The notes below the pieces were generated by a model that was not told the DNA's origin, searched no databases, and was given only the letters and a program-made list of their open reading frames with translations. 64,000 nt of DNA from Spinacia oleracea (Eukaryota > Streptophyta > Magnoliopsida > Caryophyllales > Amaranthaceae), in contig NC_079489.1 in the NCBI RefSeq assembly GCF_020520425.1, forward strand, positions 22,468,001 through 22,532,000, in the 5' to 3' direction. Of the stretch, positions 37,001 through 50,385 are shown piece after piece. How positions within the stretch are numbered: position 1 is the first letter of the stretch; the number at the start of each line of letters is the position of its first letter. Position numbers and translations under genes: made by a program.

Positions 37001-40000
37001 CTCAGCTGTCTGAACATATCATATTGGATGCCGGTTTGACACCAAGCATGAAAGTTTCTAAAGATAACAAGCTGGATGAGGGTAAAGTTGAAGTTTTGGG
37101 CCAAGCAGTGAGCAGGTTTGAGGATTGGCTTGAAGATGTCATACGTGGGAGTAAAGTTCCTGAAGGATACATTTTGATGCAGGCCATGAAATCAGGGGGA
37201 AAGGACTGTGGTAACATAAAGCCAGAGAGTTCCATTAAGGTTATTCAATAGTTTCTTCCATTTGAATGATGTGCTGACTCTTTTAAATTCTAATATCATG
37301 TTCCTAGTTGTAAAGTCTATTTGGAATTTGGATGCGACATTTACTTCTCTTTTGTTCTTTTATGCAGATTTATGATGAATATTGTCCTATTTTACTAAAT
37401 CAGTTCAAATCAAGGGATTGTTTGAAGTTTGAGACATTTGATGCAGCTTTGGATGAATTCTATAGTAAGATTGAGAGTCAGAGATCCGAGCAACAGCAAA
37501 AAGCTAAAGAAGGATCTGCAATGCAAAAGCTTGATAAAATACGCATGGATCAGGTGTATATCTCTTTCTGTACATGCTACATAACCTTTCAAGATGGCAA
37601 TATTGGTTTGTGGTTTATGTTGAGAGCCTTTTTATTTTTCAGAACTTGTCATGTTAAGGATGTTCTATTGCTGAAATCAGACCCCGAATCCTCAAGGATA
37701 GTTATTGTACGAGAGCATGTCCTCCCCCCCTCTTCTGAAGGGCTATTTTCAAGATAAAGAATTGTAGCCTTTTATTTTAATCCATGTGCATCACGTGCTT
37801 TTTAAGAGAGAAATCAACTTCGCAGACCCTTGGGTCGGTAACCAGGTTGGACGTTCCAGATTCAACCCTGATTGCACAAGAAAAGCTTTTTTCTTAAACT
37901 CATAATACATAATATGTTGTATGTAGTGTCCCGAATACCCGTCCCTATACCACATGTCCATTCGAATCATATTCCATATGACTAGCAGCATAACTTCCTC
38001 ACATTTAGGATGGATGTCCATAAAATGGCTGAACTTCATTTTCTCTTTGTAGATAATCTTCTCACATGAATACTGATATCATCAAGCCAATTGAAGAGTT
38101 GATTGATTGATTTTCGCTGTGTAAAGTTTTGGCGTGTTTCCTTTCTTTGCTCGGTCATCAAGTAGGAAAGAGTTGGCATCCCTGTATCCGTAATGAAAAA
38201 ATATTGGTGATTTGATTGCGTAATGAAACTTTTGGTGGATGCTTCAATCTTCAGGGAATTATATATTTCTTAGAACTCCATTTTGCTGGGATTTCTCATC
38301 ATTTGGACCTTGAGGAGGTTTTAGGCCTACGTTTATTATCCATCTTAAGGAATTTGCAAGGGGATTTTTGAAATAGAAATGTGCTTTTAAATTTCTTTAG
38401 TTTTTCCGTTGATGATCCTCGGGCATTGACTTGCCCTATCAAAGTTTAATTTTTGGTTTGCAAGGTTACTCCTGATTATACAAATTCATAATTACGTAAA
38501 GGTCTCAACATTGGTATCTGTTTGCATATGGTTGGAGTTCTGGAACTGCCGGCTACCCCTTTTGTGATTGTGTGTTTTTATTTCTTTATTGGTATGAAAG
38601 GGCTGCAATAGGGTGAAGGCTTTTGTTTGAACGCTAGTTCTGGAGCTGGAATAATGAACCTTTTAGAGACCAGAAACTTTATCCCTTATGTAGTTATGTG
38701 TTATGTTTCTGGCAATGATGAGATTCGGAGTTATTAAAATAGCAATTTGATATTGTTACCTTTTATGAAACAAGTACTCTGATAAAGAACATGAAGTGGA
38801 TATATGTGTAGATATTGATTCTTCTGCTGGTTTCATGTACCTGTTTCAATGATGAGATAAGGGGCAGAAAGGTTATATTTGTTTAAAATTTTGAATAGAG
38901 GTTGGCCAAGAAATAGAGGACTTGGGTTGTTTTGGGAGCTCAATTATGTCAATTAAAATCCGTAATACATGTTGAGTCCTCTAATTCTTAATCTGAAGAA
39001 GCTAACTTAGCAGGGTTCTTTATAGAAGGTTTGTAAATTAGTAAATCGGAGACAGAAAAGACAGTTATGCGCATAATTTAACACTTCATTTCGTCGTTGT
39101 CACCTGTGTAATGCTGCTTCCTACACCATTTTAACAATATTGACATGTTCTAATTAACCCTTTAAAATGAAAAAGGTTGTCTGCACCAATTATCTCTCCA
39201 CCTTCTTAGCTAGTTATCGTACCATAAGCTTGCGCAGATGTCTCTGCCACATGTAACTACTATCTATGTGTTTGGTGTATAATACCTTTACTGATTTTTT
39301 AGCACAGAATTTAATTTATGAAAGAATTTCCTTTTTCTTACTGTGTGGTTCTTAGCACAGAATTTAATTTATGAAAGAATTTCCTTTTTCTTACTGTGTG
39401 GTTCTTATACTCCCTCCATATTTATTTAAGAGATACACTTGGTCGGGCACGGGTATTAAGAAGAAGAATTGAATGAAATAAAAATAATAAATCAAGTGGG
39501 GTTGGATAGATATTTTAATAATTAAACAAGTGGGGACCATGTCATTTTGGTGGGTGGGAGGTGGGGTGGGTTTATGAAATTATTTGTTTAATAGGATGGT
39601 GGGTCATAGGGTAAATTAGATGTATTATTTAATTAGATGGTGGGGTTGATAAGTTACTAAAAATGGCAAGTGTATCTCTTAAATAAATACGGTCGGAAAA
39701 GGCAAGTGTATCTCTTAAATAAATACGGAGGGAGTATTACTTTATTTTAGTTATGATTCCATAAAACTCTAGTATGTTTTATTACGAATTCTAAAATATT
39801 AAATAATACTGATATCCTTTTATGTTACTTTGCACATCTAACAGTTGCCATTACAATTGCATTGCATTCGGCTAACAGATAATGCTGTGAACTATCAGTT
39901 GTACTGGGCAAAATTATTATTCTATTTTTTGTGTTCCTTTTGTGAAGATTATAAATAGGACTTCTTATAATAGGGTTCAAGGTTCATTATGGGGCCTCTT

Positions 40001-43000
40001 TTTGGGATAGAGTTATCTAATTGACCTGCCTTGAGCCTCTTGCTTGGAGGGGGAGGGGTGGCATTTCTAAGAAAATAATATAGGGCGACTAAACCTGAGA
40101 GGGGACACGTCCAGGAAGGAATATACTGATATGGCCATAAACATGTAAGTTATGTAACACAAATAAATGAAGCAACATTTGTTTGCAGGAAACGGATATG
40201 TGGTTGGGATTGGGTTCATTAGTTTTGTGTTGATTTCGTCACTTATGTTGTGTATATATGATATTGATCTACTTGGTTCTAAGAACTATAAGTGGAGTCT
40301 ATTAGGTTTCTTTTCTCTGTTGAAGCCTAACCGATTATATGCTTTCAACTCATGATTTCATTTTGAACTTGATCAGTGGAATTTTTTTTAATAATTTACT
40401 AAGGAGATGTTAAGTACTCTTAAGATTAATAGAGATGAGAAATCCTCCAATTTGCGCATTTACTCTGTACTTGATAATCTATTCTGAAGTCTTCATGCAG
40501 TTAAAAAATCTCTTTGCATTAATTATTTCATTTTCTGTAGTCAAATCTGCCGTGTCAGTCATTCAGATTATGTTGTTATCTTGTTCTGTGTTTTGCGGGA
40601 GCTAAGAATTTTTGGCTTACCTCTGTAGGAAAATCGTGTGGTCACTTTGAGAAAAGAAGTTGAGCAGTCTGTTAAAATGGCACAATTGATTGAATATAAC
40701 TTGGAGGATGTTGATGCTGCTATATTGGCTGTCCGTGTCGCCTTAGCGAATGGTATGAATTGGGAAGATCTTGCACGTATGGTGAAGCAAGAAAAAAAAT
40801 CTGGGAATCCAGTTGCTGGTCTAATTGACAAGCTTTATTTGGAAAAGAACTGCATGACACTTCTGTTGAGCAATAATCTTGATGACATGGATGATGATGA
40901 AAAGACACTTCCAGCAGATAAGGTGAAATAAATGAATATATTTTCCAAGATTGCTTGCATGCTAGAAGATTCTTGTCCTGTTTTAAAATTCTTTATGTGA
41001 TGGTTTTTCATTCAGAAAATACCTAGTGCAAAGTTATGTTTTAATTTGATGTCCTCCATCTTACGTAAAGCTGGTACTCAGTTTCATATGGGTTCTCGAT
41101 GTCTATTTTAACATCACTTTTAACCCGACTTATTGCTTCTGTTAGTAGTTTTCTTCTTCTCCCATGTATATTTCAAAAATCAAGATTAACTGATTAAGTG
41201 CTTGATTAAATTCTATTAAGAAATGAACATTTATTATCTTGCAATTTTATTTGAAAGTCCGAGTCTTTTTTTTTTTTTTTTTTGTCATTTCTTATCTTTC
41301 TATTTTCTAGGTAGAAGTTGATTTGTCCCTCACAGCGCATGGTAATGCTCGTCGGTGGTATGACATGAAGAAAAAGCAAGAGAATAAACAAGACAAGACT
41401 ATTACCGCTCATGAAAAGGCTTTTAAAGCTGCTGAAAGAAAGACACGTCTCCAGCTCTCCAAGGTGTCTGAGAAATGGTTATAGTTGCCAGTCCATCCTG
41501 CTTTATCGTATTGGTCTATTTAATTTTAAATTATATTATGTTTGGATTATCAGGAAAAAGCAGTCGCCACAATTTCTCATATGCGTAAAGTCCATTGGTT
41601 TGAGAAATTTAATTGGTTCATCAGCAGCGAGAATTATTTAGTTATCAGTGGACGTGATGCTCAGCAAAATGAGATGGTTGTTAAGCGTTATATGTCAAAA
41701 GGGGACTTGTAAGTATTATTTCTATGATTCTATCACTAGTTAGATTTACTTGGCAAAAAGTGAACTGAAGTACGGCTGTTTACTTCTCACTTATCCAGTA
41801 CCTGAATGGCTCCTTTGGCTTGTGATCAGCTGTGAAATGTCAATGTAGTAAATTTTCACCCAATAGAATCTTTTCCTTAATTATTTTTCTCCTTGCCTCT
41901 GTCATCTTTTAGTTATTTTTATTAGGGTAAGACGTAAATTTAGTTTTGGCTACTGCTCTCAGCCTCTCACTATTAATGAGCACGTCTGCATTATGAAATG
42001 CCTAATATAATCATAATTATTGTGTCTAAAAATCATTTTTACACATGACCTTAGTGGCTTTGTATTGCTTTCTTTCACGAAGTTTTTCTTGTCCTCTGAA
42101 TTTTATGATGTACTACGTACAAGTGATAACTTTAACCTTTTCTCCTCCTACTCTAACGCGTTCTTAAGACTCCCTCCATCCTAAAAGTTAACCTCCACAT
42201 TATTATAAGCATATAAATTCTTGTGGGTCTTTTAAGTACTAAACAATAATGGGTTAAGTATTACTTTTTTCCCTTATAACTCTTCATCACTTCGACATGT
42301 TTCCTCTCTTTTATAACACTTCCTTCTTCTTTAGTCCTCTTCATCCACTTCCAACTTTTTTTGTTTTACTTTTAACTGCTTCTATTAAAACGCTGGCCAG
42401 AAACAGTACGTCTGTTTGAATAAATGCTTTCTTAAGTGTTCCAATACATGTTTCGCATTTTATCCCTTCCACCGCACTGATATCGTCCTTAAAAAATAAT
42501 TTATGCACCTGTTCTATCATTATGCTATAACAGGTATGTGCATGCTGATATGCATGGAGCCTCGACTACTGTAATCAAGAACCACAAGCCAGAGCAGCCA
42601 GTCCCTCCCTTGACATTGAACCAAGCTGGTTGTTATACTGTAAGTTGGTCTGGCAGTAAGTTTTTTGCATGCTTTGAGCCAATTTTAATCTGGGATTCAT
42701 TAGTATCTCTTTTTTTTCCCCAAAGGTTTGCCTCAGTAAGGCGTGGGACTCAAAAATTGTTACTAGTGCTTGGTGGGTCTATCCTCACCAAGTAAGTAAA
42801 TCTGCTCCAACAGGAGAATATCTTACAGTTGGGAGTTTCATGATACGTGGAAAGAAGAATTTTCTACCTCCCCATCCTTTGATAATGGGATTTGGTATGT
42901 TGTTCCGTGTGGACGAAAGTTCTTTAGGATTGCATTTAAATGAAAGGCGAGTTAGAGGTGAGGATGAGGCATTAAATGTTCTCCAAGAAAATGGGGACAT

Positions 43001-46000
43001 GGAAATACCTAACTCTGATTCAGAGAGTGAAGCCACAGACCACAATTTTGAAAAAGATAATAATAGGAGCATACCTTCATCAACAGAAAACCATTCAGCT
43101 AAATTAGGAGGATTATCGAGCCATGGTTCTGCTCAAGATGACAGTATCTCCTATCCCAAGGCAGAAGTTCTAGAAGAAACTGGAATTGAGAGTAATTCTG
43201 CTTGTTCAGTACATGAATCTAAAGGAAAGAACAACACTGCTGTTTCAGTGGAACTTGAAGATCTCATTGATAGAGCTCTTGAACTTGGATCTGGAGCTGT
43301 CTCTGGTAGAAGTTATGAACAAACTTTGCAGCTTAGTAAGTCTGAAGAATTTGAAACTCAAGAGAAAACGGTATCTGTTAAAGAGAAACCTCATGTTTCC
43401 AAAGCTGAGAGGAAGAAGTTAAAGAAAGGCCAAAAAACTGGTGATGAACAGGACATTGATGTCCAGGGAGAAGAAGATGAAGGTCATTCTTCGACCATCC
43501 AGCCTGAGAAAAAAAATTCATCCGCTGCTGGTGGAAAAGTTGCCCGTGGTAAAAGGGGTAAGCTGAAAAAGATGAAAGAAAAATATGCCGATCAGGATGA
43601 GGAAGAAAGGAGTATTCGCATGACTTTACTTGCGGTGAGTAGCATAATTTCTTTGGTACTAGTTGAATCGACAGATATGAATCATATGATACTAATGTAC
43701 TTCGCCCCTAAATTTGTGCGGTATATTGGAGTCATCACCTGAAGAAGCTCGCTTCTATTGTACAGCTTTGATTCAAGTGATAAAAAAAAAAGAGATACTT
43801 TTCTTAAATGGGAAATTAAGTCAGCCTTACATCATTGGAATATGTTGGTGACATTTTCAGAGAGCCTGAAAGCTTACTATTTGTTGTACTATTTGTTTTC
43901 GATACTTATTTATCCGTGTGTTTCTGATTAAATATAAAGCCATTTGTTGCTTTTTATGTAAGTAGTGTGAGATACCTTTTTATGCCTATTTATACCTGTT
44001 TTTGTTATTTATTTGTTAAGCACTATAATTGCTGGTCATTTTAAATTTTAATTGCCGTAGTTGTTTGTGCTGTCATTTCTACTTGGTAGATTACTTTTTA
44101 TGCATAGTCTTCATCATGTACACTTGTTTGTGATCTTATGAAGTATTATTTACCTACTTTAAGACACCTCCTCTCTCCAAATTTGATAGCCTCACAATCA
44201 CCTTGTTACTTTTTTCCCCTCCCATCCCAGTTTCTACATACCATACCTTTCTGACAATAATTTTCTTTCTTTGAGGTGCTAGAAGTAAAAATGGGATGTT
44301 AAACAAGGTTATAAGGAGTGTTGAGGTTTAAGCAAGAAATCACATTCCTTTACTAGAACGCTGGTTGATTGTTTGGTTGCTCAGTGAAATATCCTGGAAT
44401 TTTTCCGTGTGTTCCTAGGGCCGTTGTTTGCTGCAACTTTTCACCTTCTGAAGAGAAAACAGTCTCTTATTATAAAATGCCATCATTCTTTTGATTTATT
44501 CTTAAATTCACTGTTCTTGTATTTTTCAGTCTGCTGGAAAGGCACTGGATGACAAAAAGGAAAATGATGCCCAAGATCAAAAAGTAGCAACAAGCACAAG
44601 AAAGGAACTTCATGGTGGTATGTTATACTGGTTTAATCATATTTGAGTCAGATGTTACCCTGATGTCTATGATTTGCTGTTGATAATTGATACTATGTTA
44701 CATTATATCAATATTTTTTTTTGTTTATTACATGTATGCGTAAATTGCAAACAGGCAGAACAAATTGGGAGGACTTGCTGTACTCAACCAGAAACATCCT
44801 TTGTAATTTTAATTCAGTTCCTTAGGATCCCGGGTGGAGTAATTCTAGAGTAATTCTTGGAAATATCAGGTGCTTTTAGCCCACAAGCCAAAATATAAGT
44901 TACCCTATCGACAGGAAATTGCATGATACCCTATCGACAGGAAATTGCATGATAAGGTGGTTCTCTCAACGATGCACAATATCTGTTCTTGTCACATACC
45001 AGTAGATCTCCATAAGAGGGTTGAGCCGTGGCAACCTCTTCTTGCCCACTCCATACCCACAATTCTGCAATAGATCTAGACAAAAGGGGAAGGGGTGGAG
45101 GAGAGTACCCAAGACTGCCCTTGCACTTCAAACAACCTCCCTCCAAATATACAGCCACCTGGTAGTGAAGAAAGAAATGCTAATAAGACACTAGGAATTC
45201 AGCGTAACAAGCAGACATGCGGTGAGATAGCCACAGTTGGCCTTCGCTTTTGGAGCATAATAATCATAGTGTTCATCTTACTCAATACCAACACCCCACC
45301 AAAAGCTCTCCCCTTCAGAGAAACCTTGTCCTTTCAAGTAAATATGGCGTCGTTGAGGAGAAGTTAAAAAATAAAATAAAGGCACATATGAAATGGTCCT
45401 TGACCAATTATCTATCCACACCTTATATTATTCTACTTGGGATTATTGATCCAGTACTTCAAACATCAAAGTAAGCTGCTTTGTCTTCTTGTCATGGGGA
45501 GGTATCCATTGAAACTCCCAAGCTTGTGAGTGTGGGAAGCAGACACAGGAGGTCATGAAGCGGTTCCGCTTATTAACTACTCCATCCATCCAGAATTTTG
45601 AGTCATATACTCCGTATAATACCTATTTTAGGATCTCTGCAAAAGATGTCGGATTCCTTAAAAACTTTGTTTGTGATTGTATTTCCTAACATGCTATTGC
45701 TTAAATTACCTAAGACAGTTGTTTGTCATTACCTTCCACTGATTAAATTAGTGATGGGGAGTGGATAGTAATTATATACGTAGTAAATACGAAATATTAT
45801 ACAGGGTTGTTGTATAATCATGTCTAAGGAGTGAGCAGACTAGTTCTGCAGTAGGAAATTCACTTGTAACTGGGAAAGGGAAACCAGTTCTATTCTGGAT
45901 CAGAACGATCTCTTGAACTTGAGCAGATCAGAACGATGTCCTGGCAGGAGATAAGCTTTCACAAGAATGCGATAATTTCTACTGATGTGAATCTGTGACG

Positions 46001-48955
46001 AAATTGGGGAGCAGCAGTGTCTGATTCTTACAAGTTTTCCCGTCCTTTTGTGTCTGTGTTTTGATCGTATGGCTTTCATAGATATGGTGTTTTTGGCAGT
46101 TGTTTAGAACTCTGCATATGAAGCACTCTTTACATGACTCTTGTTTTTGGGGTTAGGGTGATTGTTTCCGTTTTTTTTTTTTTTTTTCTGCTAGTTCCCT
46201 TTGAGTTTTGGTTTCTCTTTGTAATATTTTTTTCATAAGCAGACTTTCATACCACTTGCTAAGGAGTTTGGTTTACCACATAACTGGAAAATTTTCGATG
46301 TGTGCATTTAAAATGCATTAGATAATAATTATGTGACTACTTGATTTTAAAAGTTTCAGAAATCAACTAGTATTTCCGTATACATGTACTCTTTTGCAAT
46401 CAATTGATAAGGCAACTGCGTGCAAATTATATAATTCTTGTGAATTATGATGAAGTAGGCATCCACTGCGTGATGAAGATTTGGCTAACGTGTTCTCATT
46501 CTACAGGATCAGAAGATGCTCTGAAAATATGTTACAAGTGTAAGAAGGCTGGTCATCTCTCTCGTGAATGCCCAGAACATCCTGAAGATGCCTCACGTGC
46601 ACATAGAAATGGCAGGCTTGAGAATCCTGATGGAGATTCGGCAATTACTGCTTCTGAGATGGAGCAGATGGCAATGGAGGAGGATGATATACATGAGATA
46701 GGTGAAGAAGAGAAAGAGAAGCTTAATGATGTAGATTACCTGACCGGTAATCCACTGCCTAATGATGTTCTTTTGTATGCTGTGCCCGTTTGTGGTCCAT
46801 ATAATGCATTGCAAACGTACAAATATCGAGTGAAGATAGTTCCTGGCACGGCAAAGAAAGGGAAAGGTATTCGACCATCTTCACTCTATTGTATTTTTGT
46901 TATTGTCTAATGGATTGGTTATGTTCACCTCTTTTAGAAGGCCCAGCCCTTTCACTCCCACCGTCAACCAAATTAAGGAAAGAAAATAAAATATTTGTAA
47001 AACTAAACAGAAAATTATAATGAAAGAAAAAATAAAAGCAAGGAGTAATCTTTCAGGTAGCTAAACAGGTTACATGAAGACGTAAATCATTCCGAGGTAA
47101 AAATGGCCGGACATCTTGAGTATGTTGCATTTTCTTTTGACAGTCGATTCCTTTTGCCTTTCAAAAGTCAAGAATATGGTTCATTTGCCAATTTCTTTTA
47201 AAACTAAAAGAAGTTTTAGGATAAATTGTTCCATACAGCTGCATATCTTTGTTCCCTAAGTGTTTTAATTTAGGAAAATTTGTAATTATTAATCCAACCT
47301 TTGCCCGATTTTCTTTAATTAAGCCTACCTATGCGATATTTCTAAATAATCCAACCTTTATGACCCAACTACTATTATTAAGCCAAACAAGTTACTAACC
47401 TACTATAGGCAGTATTCACCCTTACGTGGCATATAACAATTATAATTTTCCCCCACCCCCTTATTTTCTTTAATTGCTATTTTAATTTTGGTTCCTCTCT
47501 CCTCTGCGATTTTCTGCTTCATCTCTGCACTTCTCTCCATTATTTCTCTTCTACCTCTTCTCCACCATTGTCGATCCCTCATACCTGTCCATTCGAAGTT
47601 CATCAAAAATAATTAGCAATTGCTATGGCTGGGGTAAAGCAATTGCCTGTTGGATCTAGATCTTCTTCAAATTCAAGGTTTTTTTTTCTTTCTAAATTTT
47701 CAACAAGACCACAATATCCAACATCCCACAACATCAAAAAAAACTATATTATTGCAACAACTCGGGTTTTTACGAACTGACCATCAAGGAAGCCCAAAAT
47801 TCAAAATTTACCAAAAAAGGAACAAAAACGCTAAGGTCCGTAAGTTCACCTTCAATTGTACGATTTTGGAGACGAAATTTGAATGCGCGTGGATGAAGTC
47901 ACCTATTTCCACAAGAAAATCGTTGATAATGTCATGAACCAGTACAATTGTGGTTGAAGCAGCAATAATGGAGGAGAGAGGAATTGAAACACGGTAGAGA
48001 GAAGAGAAGGGTTAAGGGTTTTTTGAAAAGAAAAAAAATGAAATCCTTGTTTAGGTGGCAAGTGATGATGACGTGTCCAATATTTTAGGAGGGAAACCAG
48101 CTTTAGGTTGTCAACATTTTTAACGTTGACTTTGTAGCAGGTAACCGGTCATTCAGGCTTAATAATAGTAGTTGGGTCATAAAGGTTGGATTATTTAGAA
48201 ATATCGCATAGATAGGCTTAATTAAAGAAAATCGGGCAAAGGTTGTATTAATAATTACAAATTTTCCTTAACTTTGTAGCAGGTAACCGGTCACCCAGGC
48301 TTAATAATAGTAGTTGGGTCATAAAGGTTGGATTATTTAGAAATATCGCATAGGTAAGCTTAATTAAAGAAAACCGGGCAAAGGTTAGATTAATAATTAC
48401 AAATTTACCTTTAATTTAACAAATGTAATTTGCGAATAAAGATATTAATAACACGGGAAGAAAGGTTCCCTTACAGAAATATACTTTTTTGATTTTCATA
48501 TATCTTGTATATTTAGAAATTATTAAATAGCCTAACTTTTCTAGTGGTGTGGAAGCTTTCAAGCCAAAATTGCTTTAGTTTCCCTCTCTGACTGATATTG
48601 ATAACACTGGTAAATTTAGTTATTAGTGAAATGATACGAAGTTGGTAATTCGGTAAATGATTTTTTTTTGGATCTAGAACATGTTCTTAGATCATAAATC
48701 AGTTTGAAATGATGACATAAATTTTTTAATCTGATGTATACCTCTTTTGCTTGTTTAGCTGCAAAAACCGCCATGAATTTGTTTAATTACATGCCTGATG
48801 CATCCAACCGAGAAAAGGAGCTCATGAAAGCATGTACTGATCCTGAACTAGTTGCTGCTATGGTTGGAAACTCAAAGATTACTGCTGCAGGCCTTAGTCA
48901 ATTGAAACAGAAGCAAAAGAAAGGAAAGAAGGCTGCTAGCAAAGCTGGAAGCTAG
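34006..48955 (+). CDS. EMB1441: NEMF/Rqc2-type ribosome quality control factor with CCHC zinc knuckle (14 exons)
   Basis: NEMF/Rqc2 proteins bind stalled 60S subunits carrying peptidyl-tRNA, recruit Ltn1/Listerin and add C-terminal tails. Exons as read: 34006-34110, 34212-34324, 34443-34539, 35329-35453, 36699-37239, 37368-37553, 40629-40922, 41311-41463, 41554-41708, 42534-42639, 42726-43634, 44530-44617, 46507-46866, 48759-48955; phases join to 1,142 residues. NFACT-N fills roughly the first half. D10 and D104-R105 (GYDR) match, as I remember it, the yeast Rqc2 residues D9, D98 and R99 needed for tailing. NFACT-R follows at about 545-660 ([20 protein letters not shown]), then an acidic and lysine-rich low-complexity region (about 690-955), a zinc knuckle [14 protein letters not shown] (966-979), NFACT-C (about 1010-1110) and a lysine-rich tail. 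The zinc knuckle fits the Arabidopsis homologue AT5G49930, which I recall as a CCHC protein. Symbol is by homology. Probably cytosolic. Confidence 0.93.
34402..34425. repeat. (TG)n microsatellite
   Basis: About twelve TG units just before exon 3 of the NEMF gene, within 20 bases of the acceptor. Confidence 0.9.
34706..35097. mobile_element. Tourist-like MITE in NEMF intron 3, right end duplicated
   Basis: The left end GGCTCCGTTTGGTAGGGTG pairs with the right end CATACCAAACAGAGCT; TTA is present on both sides, as expected of PIF/Harbinger-derived MITEs. The last ~49 bases (TTTTATACTGAAAACGTTTT onward) occur twice in tandem, so the right end lies at about 35046 and again at 35097. Same family as the element in RPS1 intron 1. 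Confidence 0.8.
39301..39406. repeat. 53 bp exact tandem duplication, NEMF intron 6
   Basis: Two identical 53-base units start at 39301 and 39354 (AGCACAGAATTTAATTTATG). The second runs up to the Stowaway element that starts at 39410. Confidence 0.95.
39410..39734. mobile_element. Stowaway MITE in NEMF intron 6
   Basis: The ends CTCCCTCCATATTTATTTAA and TTAAATAAATACGGAGGGAG are inverted and flanked by TA. Length is 325 bp. The right end is partly duplicated: AAGTGTATCTCTTAAATAAA occurs twice. Confidence 0.92.
44901..44952. repeat. 26 bp exact tandem duplication, NEMF intron 12
   Basis: Two identical 26-base units start at 44901 and 44927 (TACCCTATCGACAGGAAATT). The surrounding intron (44618-46506) shows no other feature I recognise apart from CTCCATCCATCC near 45580, which may be one end of a decayed MITE. 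Confidence 0.9.
47273..48409. mobile_element. Mutator-like non-autonomous element in NEMF intron 13, right terminal repeat duplicated
   Basis: The left end GGAAAATTTGTAATTATTAA continues for about 120 bases and is matched in reverse complement twice at the right: about 48125-48270 and about 48262-48409. A 9 bp target duplication TTTAATTTA lies at 47264-47272 and 48410-48418, placing the true right end at the outer copy. The interior (about 47400-48110) has short open frames but no recognised domain. Confidence 0.85.
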
Positions 48956-49650
48956 TCCCTGCTGCCTGGAGAATACTGTTGATACTGTCCTAAGGAACCT
49001 TTGATTTGTATAGGAAACTGCAATTTAGTTTTGCTGGCAGAAAATACAATTTAGTACAGAAAATACCCTTTTTTTCTTTCTTTCTCGAGTCAAGCAATGA
49101 ACAAGCAGATTCTAAAAACAAAGCCATTTCATGGGCTTGAAAAAGTTTGACAATACATACTCAGGAAGTTCCTACTATTTCAACTTCGTTTGACATTACA
49201 GAGGATTTCTCTTGTGGAGTTCAACTTGGATTATGTTGAGCTCTCATCACAACCAAGCATTCACTATGAATTTTGATTCTTTACTCTCTTCGCCCAAAAC
49301 TCTCATTAAAAAAACTTGAGAGAAGAGTTCAAAAGAGGGGTAAGATAACAAAAAAGACGGAGGTAGAATTTTAAAAATACTCCATACATGGTCGTAGGAC
49401 TATCAAAGGGAGGAATTACGAGCAAACAAAAGAGACTAATACGGTTATTAGTTTTGAAAATGGGAACTATTCAATGCTTGACTGTTGAGAAACTGTTCTG
49501 ACTTCTACTACAAGCTCACTGTATAATTTTTGTTTTTTGAGGGACAAGCTCACTGTATATATTCCAATCAATATGGTAATATTTACGGAAGAAATATCGT
49601 TTGCTCCACAGTTTCACTGAGTATGTCTTAGGAAAAGTTGTGAAGAAAAA
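48956..49650. other. NEMF 3' flank and intergenic DNA
   Basis: Begins with the probable NEMF 3' UTR. No other gene or clear repeat seen. Confidence 0.5.
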
Positions 49651-50196
49651 ATGGATAGGATTAGTGGTTTACCTGATAAATTACTAGCTCATATGCTTGG
49701 AAAACTGTCATAGGCCTTCTCGATAACTCATAACTCTCCTAGACTCCAAAGCATCATATTTCTACAGGTTTGTATAAAAACATAGCATAATTGTCTTCCT
49801 TTTAGATCTTTCTTTGGAATTCTAACCAAGGGTTATATCGGAAGATGCCTGATTTACTATTTGCAATAGTTAGGGACAGAGGGAGTAACTTCTATTGTAA
49901 CGTAGACTGCTTAATATCTTGGTGATTCTACTCACCTTCCTGGCAAATACTTCCTTCATTAGGGCTTGATCAAGAATCATTACAACGCTCAAGAGCTAAA
50001 AAAGTGGCTTCCAGATATAGGAGATCAGGTTCCTTTCTCACTGCACGCGGAGGTTATTGAAGTTTATCATTTTTATGGCAACGAATCAGACTTCATTTTG
50101 CTGAAGTATCTGCTTCAGAATGCCGTACAGTTGAAGTGGTTGACATTGTACAAGAACTGCAATATGAAGATGGCCAAGGAATGGTCTTTAATGTAA
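49651..50196 (+). pseudogene. F-box/FBD gene remnant
   Basis: At 49651 the frame begins MDRISGLPDKLLAHMLGKLS, the start of a plant F-box, and hits a stop at once; F-box-like sequence with further frame damage follows. At about 49990-50150 an open segment with VPFSLHAEVIEV and NESDFILLKYLLQNAVQLKW resembles an FBD domain as found at the C-terminus of F-box/LRR proteins. The leucine-rich middle is missing, since only about 300 bp separate the two parts. Intact relatives would recruit substrates to SCF ubiquitin ligases; this copy cannot. It lies between the convergent NEMF and RPS1 genes. Confidence 0.7.
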
Positions 50197-50385
50197 ACAT
50201 GTAATGATGGGTAGGCACCAGTTAATCTATTGCCTCTCACAAATATATCTGACTGCATTTATACTATAATAATACAAACAATACGTATATTTTGCAGGAC
50301 AATAACACAAGATTACCAGACAGAATTGGACGGATTTCGTTACAAGCTAACATACATAACCAAAAACTAACAAGCGCAACTATTT

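Noticed and set aside
42168-42400. Stowaway MITE starting CTCCCTCCATCC
   Set aside because: A left-end-like motif is present, but I could not find the inverted right end.
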